Source: Colius striatus (lineage: Eukaryota; Chordata; Aves; Coliiformes; Coliidae). Taken from it: DNA of 64,000 bases. Within the stretch, counting starts at the first letter, position 1; every line of letters begins with the position of its first letter. A program made the position numbers and the translations under genes. Below, in pieces: positions 37,801 to 49,100 of this stretch. Location: contig NC_084760.1 of NCBI RefSeq assembly GCF_028858725.1, forward strand, positions 77,754,367-77,818,366, read 5' to 3'. The notes beneath the pieces were generated by a model. The model saw only the letters and a program-made list of their open reading frames with translations, was not told the DNA's origin and searched no databases.

Positions 37801-40800
37801 ACTGCTACTCCAGAGGAATGGAGCCCTGGTCCTGCTCCGCAGCCAGGCACTGCTGTGCTCTGCCTTCATTGTCTCACTAGGGATGGAGAGGGGAAAAGTG
37901 TGGGGAAGGGTTCTGTCTGTGTAGGAGGAAGCAGAGAGCATGTGAGGCATTCTTCAGAGCATAGTTTGGGATCACGTTTTGAAGGTGGAGCTGAGGGAAA
38001 AGCACTGAAACCAGGTGAGCCAAGAAGCAGTTTCCACTTCAACTCCTATGTATCCTGCCTACTAGGAGCAAAACAACTGTTATGTATCATGTGTTCCCTT
38101 TTGTCCTGGTAGTTGCTTCCAGGGACAGCTGCTGCAAGAAGACTTGGCATAATCTCCACATGATGCTTCATTTGTGTTTTCTCTTTGTCTTTTCTGTTTC
38201 TTTCTCTGCTGTAGCCGTAACCTGGGAGGCAAGCTTGGCACTGCCATCACAGACATCCTGGGAGTAGAGTACATTGGGCAGCTGACACAGTTCAGTGAGA
38301 CAGAGCTCAAGACTCACTTTGGAGACAAAACTGGGTAATGATAAACCACTCGGCACAACTTGGCTCTTGGCAGGAACTGAGACTTCCTTTTGGTCATAGG
38401 TTGTTCTACTATGATTAGGAAGGCTGGAAGGTAAAATTTCAGTGACATCTTTGAAACGCATTGGTCTAACAGGCCTACAAACAGGTTTCCAGTCTGACCT
38501 GCTCCCAAGCACCCTCCACAGGACAATGTTTTTGCCTGTCAGCTGGATCCTCTACTTTCCTCTACAGCATCTGCGGAAGAGCTCCCTCTGGGCTGGGAAG
38601 CAGGCAGGCTCAACAGTCTCATTACAGGGGAAATTATAATAAGGCTGGACTGGAGCCTGAAACAACACTTCTGGGTGCAGTTAAGGTGCCCTGCAGACTG
38701 GTGAACTGTTGCCACTTCAGGAGAAGAGGTGGAGGAGTTGTGCTGACATGCAACTGTGGCCTGTTCAGCTGCAACTGCAGAGCTGAGGCTGAGGAGCAGA
38801 GCCACAGCTTGCACAGAACTGAAAGCACAGCTCAGCAGAAGGCTGACTCGCTGCCCAGTGACATCTGCCGTCACCTCATGCTTCCTCTGTGGTTTTCAGG
38901 TCCTGGCTCTATGACTTGTGCAGAGGAATTGAAGATGAACCTGTCAAAAACCGGTACCTGCCCCAGTCCATTGGCTGCAGCAAGAACTTCCCTGGCAGGA
39001 CAGCCCTGGCCACACAGAAGGAGGTAGGAGAAGCCTGCATCTAGCTCAAGGCTTGGCTGTTGCACTGAAGAAGATGAGAATGCTAAAAGCCAAGACTAGC
39101 TTGTGAAACTGCTGCTTTTCTGTGTCATGGTGCCATGAAACTCAGCTTGGGGGCTCAGTGAGACAAGTTAGTTCGGACCCCAGAAATTAGGGAAATCCCC
39201 CTTTCACAGAAATGCATTGCTGAACTCCTGCACAGAGAGGTCCAACCCTGCTGGGATTTCCATGAGCAAAACTGTGGGCCTGGGTATTCACCTTGCCAAA
39301 CTTCAAGGGCTCGGCTGCTGGAAAATGGTAACTAGCCCAAAGAGAGGGGGAGGATGCACTGTACCTCTTATCTGGGGAGAGGTTCCTGCAGAGCTGTAGG
39401 GAGAGGCAAAGAGAGAGATCTAGGGCAGGGGACCCAGATTAATTGACAAAGGACTTGTGTGGTATCTACACTGCCTTGCCTCCAGTGATGGATCCTCACC
39501 TGGGCTGATGTCTGCAGGAGTACTCCAGAGACAGGGGCTTGTGACAGTGTGTGTCTGTTCCAGCCCTATGCCCTCCAGTGTTGGCCGGTGCGTGGAGCAT
39601 TGCTCTGGCCCGGGACAGTGTTGGGACCAGAGGCCCAACCTGTCTGTTTACCACTGTTTCGTCCAGGTGCAACACTGGCTTCTGCAGCTGGCCTTGGAAC
39701 TGGAATCCAGACTGATCAAGGACAGGAGCCAGGTAAGGAGAGGAGGCATGGGGACAGCGTTCTCCCTACTGACCCTCAGGAAGCCTTTGAACCGTGACTG
39801 TCTGCAGGAGGCTGAGGAGTGTGTGTGGGGGAGGAAAGCTGCTGGTTCTCAGCTGAGGTGCTCCAGGCTGAGGTGCCCCAGGCAAAGAGCTGTGCAGGAA
39901 CCTGGTCAGGAAAGATCAATTTTGTTCCAGAACACTGCAGGCTTAAGGACAGTTGCTATCCTGTGCTTCAGGATGCAGGGACCTGAAAGCCACAGCACCT
40001 TCCTCCCCTCGCACTGCTGCAACCTTACCAGCCCTTTGCTGAGACAGCTCTGCCTGTGCTGTAGGCTGTGAGAGGAAGCAATGTGCTTAAATGCAGATGA
40101 CAGACTGCAGGTCAGGGCGAGATTAGTCTGGTAGCTTCCTTGCTGCAGGAGGGGCAAGAAAAGGTATGCATCTGCCTTTGAAGGAAAGCAAGGACCAGCT
40201 GCTTCCCATCCTGTGTGGCACAGTGTCCACGCACTTGCTGTCCTGTATCTCATCCCTTGGAGATAAGGTCAGGCAGGACAAGCTGTCGTCTGCCGCACAG
40301 CGTCATCAGGAGGTGGTAGCTGTTAGTACAGGGATCTGGGCAATGAGACTAGCCTCCTTGGCCTTTCCTGCTCTTTCCTGCAGGTGTCACTTTAACCTCA
40401 GTTCCCTCTTCTCTCCACAGAACCAGCGAGTGGCCAAGCAGCTGATGGTGGTCATCCGCATGCAGGGGGACACCCGAGTGTCGCGCTTCTGTGCTCTGTC
40501 CCGCTATGATGCCCAGAAGATGTGCAACGATGCCTTTGCCCTCATCCAAAACTGCAACGCAGCTGGGGCTCACCAGGCAGCCTGGTGAGTGTGGAGGAAG
40601 TGGTTCCAGGCCCTGCCGTGGTGGTTCTGCTGTGGGAAGTGCAGTATGAGCCAAAGAGCCGACAGAAAGGAACATGTTATGGTGACTGGCAGGAAATGTG
40701 ATCCTCTGCGCAGCCGACCTCTGCTTGTTAGCAGCAGGGCAGACACTCATGGCATCTGGCAAGGCACTTCTGTTCTTAAAAGCTTATGGTTGCTGTTGGC

Positions 40801-42237
40801 AGGGGTTTTCCAGCTGCAATGAAGTAGCCCTTGCCCTGCCAGGCTGGAGAAGCTAGCTAGGCCCTGGTCTTCATCCCTGAGGACAAAGGTGCTTTTTGGG
40901 AGGACACTGTTGGGGAAGGAAGGAAAATAAAGTGCAGAGCTTCCATATTCAGTGTTATTTCCTTCCTCTTGCTCTGCAGTGAAGGCTGAGGCATAGTTAA
41001 GGCAAGGTGGCTCTGTCTGTCAGACTCCTACAAGGCTGCTGCTCCCCTAAGGCACTCTTACCTTGCCAAGGAACCTCACAGCAGCTCTAGCCTGTGGTGG
41101 ACTGGAAGTCCTGTCCGGCAGCTGGCTGCCCCTGGCTCCAGTGCCCTTTCCTTTGGGAAATGCTGTACTGGGAAGAGGCTTTCTGCTCTGCCCAACACAA
41201 CTGCCAGGAAACTGTTCTGGAGGTAATGATACTACCGCCTCGTCACAGGCAATATCTGTCTCCCCTCCTTTGCCAGATACCTGGATGGCAGTTCCCCTGT
41301 CCCCTGCCTGTGAACACTTCATATTGCTTAAAGACTTTCCTGCTTCCCAGGCTGGTGTGTGAGCTGATGTTGGTCTTTCCTTTGCAGGTCACCACCACTC
41401 ATATCAGTGCTTCTCTCGGCAAACAAGTTCTCAGAGCCTGCCACACTCCTCTCTGCCGGCATTGCCACCTTCCTGACAAGTGATACCCAGCCTGATGGCT
41501 CTGCCACCACCAGCACCTCCTTGAGCAGGCCCAGGGTCAAGTTCTTCAGGAGCCCCAGCAAAGAGCTTAGGCAGAAGCCAGCTAATGCTATTGAGTCATT
41601 CTTCCAAAAGGCGACAGACAGACAGCAGTCACCATCAGCGGCAGCAACCAGCCTGCCCACTGCTAGCATGGCAGAGTCACCTGTGCCCAGCTCCCTGAAG
41701 CACCGAGAGAGGGATGGTGTTGGCCTCGTGTCTCTGCAGCGTGACCTGGAGTCCCCTGTGAAGCTGAGTCCCAGAGAGGGGAGCCCTACTTCTCCTGACA
41801 GGAGGTTTCCCTGTGAAAAGCCACAGTCTGATGCTACACAAATGCCCTCGCCACCACCCAGCTGCAGGACCCTTCTGAAATTAGAGGCGGCTCTGGAGGG
41901 AAAGGAGCACAATTTGCCACCCTCTCCTGAGCTCGCCCCGCTCCCTCCTGCCTCGCCGGAGGACCAGCAGCGCTGTGAGAAGTGCGGCCAGCTCGTGCTG
42001 GTGTGGGAGTTCCCAGAGCATATGGACTACCACTTTGCTCTGGAGCTGCAAAGCTCCTTCCTGGAGCCCAGCGCTCCCACGGCTCCAGCAGCAGCTCCCG
42101 GCCCAAAGACTGCGGCTTCCAGCTCTCCTGGCAAGGCAAAGAACAAGGCCAAGGCTCCAGCAGGATCTAGTGCAAAACGACCCAGAGAAGGTGTGACAAG
42201 AACTTTAGATTTTTTCTTTAAGCGTTTACCTCCTTAA
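31891..42237 (+). CDS. POLH: POLH, DNA polymerase eta (complete, 10 coding exons, 693 aa)
   Basis: Y-family translesion polymerase that replicates across UV cyclobutane dimers in the nucleus; loss in humans causes xeroderma pigmentosum variant. Coding exons: 31891-32027, 32104-32238, 32337-32548, 33005-33174, 36926-37029, 38215-38334, 38900-39023, 39667-39732, 40421-40584, 41388-42237; sum 2,082 nt, all GT-AG, phases consistent. Metal-binding Asp13, Asp115 and Glu116 ([17 protein letters not shown]) and active-site Gln38, Tyr52, Arg55 and Arg61 keep human numbering exactly. The last exon encodes a disordered tail with an [11 protein letters not shown] interaction motif, a UBZ zinc finger (Cys607, Cys610, His622, His626, with Asp624 for ubiquitin contact) and a C-terminal PIP-like [11 protein letters not shown]. 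Human protein is 713 aa; the shorter length lies in the disordered tail. Start [13 protein letters not shown] aligns with human MATGQDRVVALVD. Exon 4 may have an alternative acceptor (see the tandem array entry). Confidence 0.97.
32917..33004 (+). repeat. 32-bp tandem array forming the 3' splice site of POLH exon 4
   Basis: Copies run 32917-32948, 32949-32980 and a partial 32981-33004, each built around atc(c)cctttgtgtccctttt. The third copy ends in tctttcctag, the acceptor used for exon 4. The second copy ends its pyrimidine run in tcccttttcag at 32961-32971, a second potential acceptor. The array is a local tandem expansion, not a dispersed element. Confidence 0.8.
33401..33857 (+). repeat. 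left arm of large inverted repeat (POLH intron 4)
   Basis: This 457-bp segment is the reverse complement of 34937-35338. The match includes a run of about 75 bp with no mismatch seen (left about 33740-33817) and roughly 85-90 percent identity elsewhere by eye. The left arm keeps about 40-50 bases near 33540-33590 that the right arm lacks. I do not recognise the repeat family. Confidence 0.85.
34080..34605 (+). mobile_element. CR1 LINE fragment (POLH intron 4)
   Basis: About 525 bp of plus-strand CR1, from ttgtgtccaattctgggccc through the ggctgaggaagctggggctc block to the 3' end (aagtttctgtggttctgtga). The open frame at 34300-34632 is CR1-derived and not a host gene. It sits in the loop between the two inverted-repeat arms. 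Confidence 0.92.
34937..35338 (-). repeat. right arm of large inverted repeat (POLH intron 4)
   Basis: A 402-bp inverted copy of 33401-33857. Shared landmarks include ctccacccagcaggaagccc, gtcagcaaagcccctgc and aaaagcaaccc(g/a)actcacc. Several differences are at CpG sites, which the right arm has retained and the left arm has lost. Boundaries are approximate to about ten bases. Confidence 0.85.
35339..36925 (+). other. rest of POLH intron 4
   Basis: About 1.6 kb without recognised coding sequence. A short segment around 36420-36462 (ggctagaaaaaaatccctt to gcaattctgtg) faintly resembles a very old CR1 3' end, but I could not extend the match and do not call it. Confidence 0.5.
37301..37455 (+). 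mobile_element. old CR1 fragment (POLH intron 5)
   Basis: Plus-strand CR1 of a different subfamily: gttcagcctggagaaagg, agcagcctttcagtactt, then ctacaagaaagtcggagagg and acaagggcatgtagtgaaag. Neither the 5' nor the 3' end is present. Divergence is higher than for the other CR1 copies in the window. Confidence 0.7.
37456..41387 (+). other. POLH introns 5-9
   Basis: Between the POLH exons given in the gene entry this block is unique intronic sequence. Overlapping open frames such as 39457-40071 and 41094-41483 run through exons or introns without a separate product. I see no repeat or RNA gene in the intron stretches 37456-38214, 38335-38899, 39024-39666, 39733-40420 and 40585-41387. Confidence 0.6.
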
Positions 42238-42342
42238 CTCCCAGTGGGGCTGGGAGATTTTAGCTAATCACTGTTTTTAAAGAATCCGTGTTTTTAACTA
42301 CAGCTTTTATACAGCTGGCCAGCTTTGAATGCAGGAAAGTCT

Positions 42343-42348
42343 AATAAA
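42343..42348 (+). terminator. POLH: POLH poly(A) signal
   Basis: AATAAA 106 bases after the POLH stop, within taataaattatatc. It predicts cleavage near 42360-42375 and a short 3' UTR. Confidence 0.75.
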
Positions 42349-42369
42349 TTATATCTACCCCACATCTAA

Positions 42370-44455
42370 AAGGAACCTGAACTTGTGAATTGCGTATGAT
42401 GCTGGACGCACCCAGTTTAGCTGGTGGCAGTCAGCCTGCTTGGTACCTTCACCTGCTTCCTGCTGTGGCTACTTCCATAGCAGTACTGCTCAGGACGTCT
42501 TTTCCTACAGCTTTCTGGTCCTACTATAAAAGCAAACAGTGTAAGCACAGTGGTTTATCCACAGCAATCTCCAGCCCAGCTGAGGCTTGACCCCCAATCC
42601 AGGGACTTAGTATGAAGCCTTGACCTCATGGTGGTTCTCCCCTGGCTGCAGTTGCAGGCCTTGCCCTTACTGTATGTTATAGATAGCAGCTGAGACCAGT
42701 GCTTCCTTCTCCAGCTCCAAGACCGATTTTTTTACTTCCCCCTGCTTGAGAATTTTATTAGGGGTTGTTTGGCAACTCACTCTAGCAGGCCATTGTGTGA
42801 TGCTTATCACCAGCTCCAGAGTGCACCAGAAAGGCCGCTCCTGTCAAGGAAGCTGGAGCTGCAGGAGCATACTTTTTGTTGTTTTTTTTAAAGCCTGAAC
42901 ACCAGTTCCTCATAGCTGCTATTGACACGCAGTCTGCTGCTAGAACCCTCCTTGAGGGGATGGGAAACATGACTGAGTCCCACAGCTTCCCCCCCCCCCG
43001 AAAGCTTTCCTCCGTTGCAGATAGTGTATAACCACACTCTTCCCAGACTGGGTGATACTACAGGCACCTTGCTGATGGGTATCTGTTTTGACAGTGCTCT
43101 GACAAAGGTCTCATGCAGCTCTGGGCCACAGTTCACATCTGAGTGGCTGCCCCAGCACTCCCCAAATTACAAGAGACAACAAAGCAGACTGGTGAAGTGG
43201 ACAAGTGGGCCCTCAGAGAGGGTGAGAGCAGCTCCACAGGAAAAGCTGTGCTTGCCCTAAGCTGCCAGGCAGAGTTGAGCTATGCTGCTAGCAGCCTGGA
43301 GCCTCAGCACCTCTTCCGCCAGTGCTGCTGCTGCCAGTGATTTGAACTTGGCTCTCCAGACAGGGGAAGCAATGTGCCACCTCAAGGCGGCACTGGGAGG
43401 GGTTTGCAAAGACACTTTACAGAGCATTTCATCAGCTGAAGACATCCCCTGCTCACTGGGAGGGGTTTGCAAAGACACTTTGCAGAGTGTTTCATCAGCT
43501 TCCCCTCCCTGAGAAGGCGAGAGATAATGACGCAAAGTGTAGTTGTATTTTCGTGTGCTGTTTCCCCTTTCCTGAACTGTAGTGTCCTTGCAGCTGCTGA
43601 GCTGCTCTCCTTCCAGCAGACAGTGTGTAGTGGGAAGCTGCTACAGAACTGGCAGTGCTGGGGGTCTAGTATTTGACACACAGTCGTTAAGGGATGTGAG
43701 GAAGCACAAGCAGCTTGTGCGTGCAGCTCTGCCGGTAACCAGCAGAGGAAGGAATTACGGAGTTATTATTCCCATTAATTACAGTCCTCACGTGTCAAAG
43801 GGACAAATTTCCCAAAGTCCTCATGTAAAGACAAACAGCAACCAGTCTGGCAGGGTTGCCTCACGTTCCTGCGACACCAACACGTCTCATTTCCCAAGCG
43901 TCTGGCAAGACCGGACTCAGCTACTGCCATGACCTGACACAAAACCACACTGAGAAGAGGCAAATCCCTTCAATGACACAAGTCACCTCCACGGGAATCC
44001 TTTCTGCCCCTGCTTGTCCCAAGGGAACAACCCGTTCTCGTGGAGAGAAGGCAGTGGCAAACTCGTTCCTATTTTAAACCCAAACCATGGGTTTGACGCG
44101 TGCCCTAGAAAGCATCTCTTTAATTAGGCTGCGGGGGGAATCTCTGGCTGCGAGGAAGCACCCGCGGCTGCCCGGTTCCGCCCACAACAGCCCCAAGTGC
44201 TGTGCTCAGGCTGACGTGGCTGCCCGCCCGTTCCCCCGGGCTGCACACCAGGGCTTGCTCAGATAAGCCGAGAGGCCAGGGCTGTAAACAGCAGCACGCG
44301 TGCATTCCTTCCACACCACAGGACGGTATTTATAGGGCTGAATGCAGGAAGCCTGGGGAGGGGTGGGTGAAGAGCAGCCACCTCCAACCATGACCCAGCT
44401 CTAAGGGCAGCAGGGCGAGAGCTCAGCTCCACCCTGGCTTGTACAACTCTGCCAG
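42370..44455. other. POLH-GTPBP2 intergenic region
   Basis: About 2.1 kb between the convergent poly(A) signals of POLH and GTPBP2. It holds a 63-bp tandem duplication (43391-43500) and an uninterrupted C run at about 42990-42999. No exon, RNA gene or named transposon was recognised; its open frames are short. Confidence 0.6.
43391..43500. repeat. tandem duplication, 63-bp period
   Basis: The unit starting cactgggaggggtttgcaaa occurs at 43391 and again at 43454. The second copy is complete for the first 47 bases, with three mismatches (tac/tgc, gcatt/gtgtt). It is a local duplication in intergenic DNA. Confidence 0.85.
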
Positions 44456-44459
44456 CAAG

Positions 44460-46158
44460 CTCAACAAAACATCTTTATTCTGTACATTTATATATAGATG
44501 CTTGGGGAAGAGAGACAACCCCCAGCACTAGAAAAATTCAAGACAACAAAACATCAATTATGAATAGCATGGCACCAAGAACAGTCATGCCACAGATGGC
44601 AGGGATGAAGTGAGACCAGCCACCAGCTATTTCAGAGGTCACGGCACCCCATGCCCACTTTGGAGCAGAAAACAGCAGGGCTGCTGCAAACAGCTTAAGT
44701 CTCCCCTTACCCCACAGGCAGCTTTCTTTGTGACAGACTAGCACCAAGGGAAGAGCTTGCTGGCGGCTGGGGCCCGTTCTTCTAGGCATGGGTGAAAGAC
44801 CATGTCACTGTAACACTCAGACCACTGCCAGGAGGGGAAGAAAGAGGGATCCTGCTTCAGCAGTGACCCAGAGCCAGCAGCTGCTATCTTGACACTGTGC
44901 TGATGGGGAAAAAAAAGCAGATCTTCAGCTGCATCAGTGCTTCTCCCAAAAGAGAGGTTGCTCCTGTCACTCCTGAGCTGCCTCTGAATCTCTTTGTGTA
45001 TCACAGTTTCCCCATCAGGTACAGTTTCAGTACCAGCAGCCCGGAAGCACCACGTGCTCTCTGGATGGCAGCAGTGCCATCCAAGTGTCCAAGTGCTATC
45101 ACAAGCCCTCACCCTTCTCTTTGCTCAGGGCTGCCAGGCCACTGTGCCATGCAACAGGGCTGTTGCTCACAGCTGATGCATATGGACTAACAGTCAGCAG
45201 TAAACCCGGAAGCCTATGTACAGCTATACAGCTCCTGCTGCATCCTCCTGGCTGCCAGCACTCACACACGGCAGCCACTGGGCACTGCTTTCCTCTGACA
45301 ATGAACCCTAGTGGCAAGGGAAAGGAGTCTTTCTTGAGGAGCAACAGAAATAAGATCACACCACTGCCAAATCACACCTAAAGAGCAGAAGCCACTGGTA
45401 CTGTGTTAGTGACACAGCCTGTCCTCCGCAGAACGGCCTCCTGCCCTGCTGCTGCCAGCGCCAGATGGAAGTGCAGGCTCTACCTTTGGCTGGAGCAGCC
45501 GCAGCTCCCTGGGAGGCAGAGCGTGGGATGCTGCAGCAGCGCATACATGTGAGGGCAACAGGATGCTTGTCCAACAGTAAGACACTCAGATTGGAGTAAT
45601 GCAAAACCAACACGCAAGTGGACACACAGCAGATTAAAGCCAACCAAGATTAAAACGGTTAAAAAGTGTCCTGAAAGGATTTTGAGAGGTTCAACCAACC
45701 CCTTGCTGTGGGTATCAGGACCTCTGCTGTCCTCTGCCCTGAGGTACGTGCTGCATGACGACTCAGGAGAGGATTGTTATCAACTCAGTGTTAAAAGAGC
45801 AGAAATGGGACCAGATCTTGTGTCATAGATGGAAAATCATCCCTTCACTGCTTGTCTTCAAGGGTTCTGCTCCTCCCAACCAGTAATTTTCAAACAGTAA
45901 ACAAAGCCAGAACTTGCCTGCCCGGGTCTGCAGGTGCCTCTGATCTATTCTGAAGAAGGGCAGGACAATGAGACCTTCAGGCAATGTGGCTTAGCTGAAT
46001 GCCAGCAACTCTCCCAGGCTCCATCTCACAGTGTGGAGGAGGGATGCCCAGGCCATATGAGGACAGCAGCAGTTCCAGGCACCACTCAGAGAGCCACGAG
46101 AGCATCCATCCTGCTCAGTGGCTGCTGGTAAGCAGAGATCTCCCCGATCTAGTGGTAG
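44460..46158 (-). other. GTPBP2: GTPBP2 3' UTR (predicted)
   Basis: From the GTPBP2 stop to the first good minus-strand poly(A) signal is about 1.7 kb with no other gene. This is a plausible length for the GTPBP2 3' UTR. No repeats were recognised in it. Whether transcription really ends here cannot be seen from sequence. Confidence 0.5.
44474..44479 (-). terminator. GTPBP2: candidate GTPBP2 poly(A) signal
   Basis: Minus-strand AATAAA (tttatt on the plus strand within catctttattctgtac), about 1.68 kb beyond the GTPBP2 stop. Confidence 0.5.
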
Positions 46159-49100
46159 TCAGAAGTTCAGCTGCCCAGACCCCAGGGACTCCTCCAGGCC
46201 GTTTTCTTTGGTGGTGATGGCTTGGAGGTCAGTGACATGCCCAATGCCTTTGGTGACTCCTTCACGGAAAAGCAGCTTGGCTCCAATCTTCAAGTATTCG
46301 GGGTGCTTGATGAACCTGAAACGGACAACTGCCTTCTCTCCTGTCCGCAGCTTGTCCTGGAGAGAAAAAAGGGAGAGCTCAGATCGATGTGCCACACCGA
46401 TGCGTGCAGGAGGGGTGCATGGTGGATGCTAGGATGAGGCAAATAAGCAAGTTGCTTTCCTCATGCTGCGTGGCTTAAGCACTTCCTGTTACTGTGTGTA
46501 TGAGAGACAGGAAGGCACAAGCTTTGGAGAATGGAGAGTTCACCTCCCTTCACAGTCTTGCTGTATGTATATAGTACATCCAGTGGCTTATATTGTGAGG
46601 AGGAAATTCTTCAACGTGCTGGGAAGAAAATCAACCAAATGGATGGAGTATGGTCATAGAAAGGGGCAGAGCTACCCAAGATACCAGCAGCCCCTAGCTT
46701 TACTAGAAGACACAGTGGAATCCCAACAAGCCCTGCAGGGAGGTGTGCCTTTCCTCCCTTTCCTCACATGCCTACCTTTCCATGGATCTTCTCTACAATG
46801 GCAGTCTGTCGCACATTCCCCACGTGCACCGTCACCTGGAACCCCTTCCGGAAAGTTGTGGCATGGAACAGCAGCACAATCTCAGCTTCGAACACTGAGC
46901 AGATGGTGGGGTTCATTTCTGGGCTCACCATGACCATACCCTACACAACAACCCAAAGTTCAGACCAGTTAGGGCCAGTCTCCTTGCTTCTGAACAGCCT
47001 CCCTGAAACCACAAGCATGTTTCCACTTTGGGGTTTGGGCTTGCATCCAGTTTTCAGCACTGTACTCATCTTTGTAGCTTGGCCATCTTCTCCCATTCCA
47101 GCAAGTGTCCCAATTGCCAAACGGTAGGGCTTGGAAGGGACCTCTAGAGATCATCCAGTCCAACCCCCTGCTAAAGCAGGTTCACCTCAGTCAGGTTGCA
47201 CAGGAACGTGTACAGGTGGGGTTTGAAAACCTCCAGAGAAGGAGACTCTACACCCTCCCTGGGCAGCCTGTGCCAGGGCTCCCTCGCCCTCACAGGAAAG
47301 AAGTTTTTCCTCATGTTTAAGTGGAACTTTTTGTGTTCCAGCTTATGTCCGTTACCCCTTGTCCTGTTACTGGAGACAACAGAAAAAGTGTCGCCCATCC
47401 GCCTGACATTCACTCTTTAAGTACTTGTAAGCATTAATGAAGTCTCCCCTTTGTCTTCTCTTTTCTAGGCTAAACAGTCCCAGATCCCAAAGCCTTTGCT
47501 CATAAGAGAGATGTTCCAAAACCCCGAAAAACATCTCTACTTGATGTCCAGAACTTCCTTCCCACCTTACCAACGGGGCACCTCCAGGCAAGCCTCCAGT
47601 CCTGCTTGCTGGAGCGGTAAGGAGCCTGTGAAAAGCAGGACTCACCTTCCGAAGCAGGGAGCGGTCAAAGGGCCCAAGGGCCAGCGTGGCGGCCTGCCCG
47701 GCCCGCAGCACGCGGCATGCCGAGCGGTTCCGCTGGATGCTGCACACCTTCAGCCGCAGGAACTTCCCGTCGTCCGTGGGACCCACCACCAGGCTCTCCC
47801 CTTCTCGGCAGATCCCGCTGCCCAGGGCAGAAGAGCGGGACAGTGTTCATCAGGAGACAAGGAAGAAACATCACCCTCTGAGATCAACCTGCACAAACTC
47901 CCTGAGGCTATGGAGGCGGGTGTCCTTGAGCTCTTATCTGGGACCAACTAACGGAGATGAATCGCTGTTGGGAAGAGGGATTCCCTATAGCAGGAAGGAA
48001 AGCCAGGCTATCGCTCCTAAGGGCACCAGGTATCCCTGGGCCAGGGTCCGCTCTGCCCTAAGTGCCACACTGCACTGCGTCTGCTGCAGAGCCCGCAGCC
48101 AGCACCAGTTCTGTGGAGACACACTGGGAGCTAAACTGCTCTGATCGCTGCCCAGCACCGAGACACAGCAGCCTTCTCACGAGGCAGCACCCAGTTAACC
48201 TCTGCTGGGAGCGGAGGCCTGGCCCTCTACATTTCCTCCCCCTGCTTGAGCAAGGAGGAAAGCAACACCTTGGGATCATGGCTAACTCCTGCTGACTCTG
48301 GGTTCCAGAGTGTTTTCAGTTAGTACCCTACAGGTCACATTCCTAATCCAGCAACTTTAGAGCAGACTGCCGCCACATGACCTGTCTGCTCTGTAGGGTT
48401 TTAACCTCACTTGGCTCAGTCAGCTGGCAGCAGTCAGGACTGAGCCTCGCACTGCTCCCACCTGCAGCAGGGGACTCTAACCTTGTGGGAACCCCAATAA
48501 CCATTTGCACCCACTCTTGCCTGCCTGCCTGCCCTCACTTACCTTGACAGAGTTCCTCCCACAACAGTCCCCACCTCTGGCACAGTATAAATTTCATCGA
48601 CCTGCAGCAAGGCAACAAGAATAAGCTGCTCATCAGGCACTGTCTTGGAGCTTTCACCACCTCCCACTACCTTCTCCTTGGAGGAACTGCTCCTTCTTAA
48701 GTGGCAATCAGAAAAACCACCTTTTCCCTGAGATGAACATCCTTTGATTAGGACAGAGCCCAAACTAACAGGCTTTTTTTGAGGACCAAGTCCTTTCTTT
48801 AATGTGTCCTCATAGTCCAGGTGTTTACCACATCCCTGCCCATGGTGTCCAAAGCCCCCAGATGTTTGTCATGTCACAGCAATGAGTGCAGTGCCAGAGC
48901 TTGAAACAAACTATCTTCACACACCTGAAACTCTGTGAGTTGCTGCATTAGTTCTTCCTGCTCTTTACTGTTGGTCAGCGGAGGGAGGATGTTGAGGAAA
49001 ACTTTTAAGAGATCCAGGTTCTCTCCAGAAACGCTGGACAGTGTGAAGATTGGGGTGATGCTGTCAGACATAAACAGATAGTAATTAGCAGAAGGCCAGA

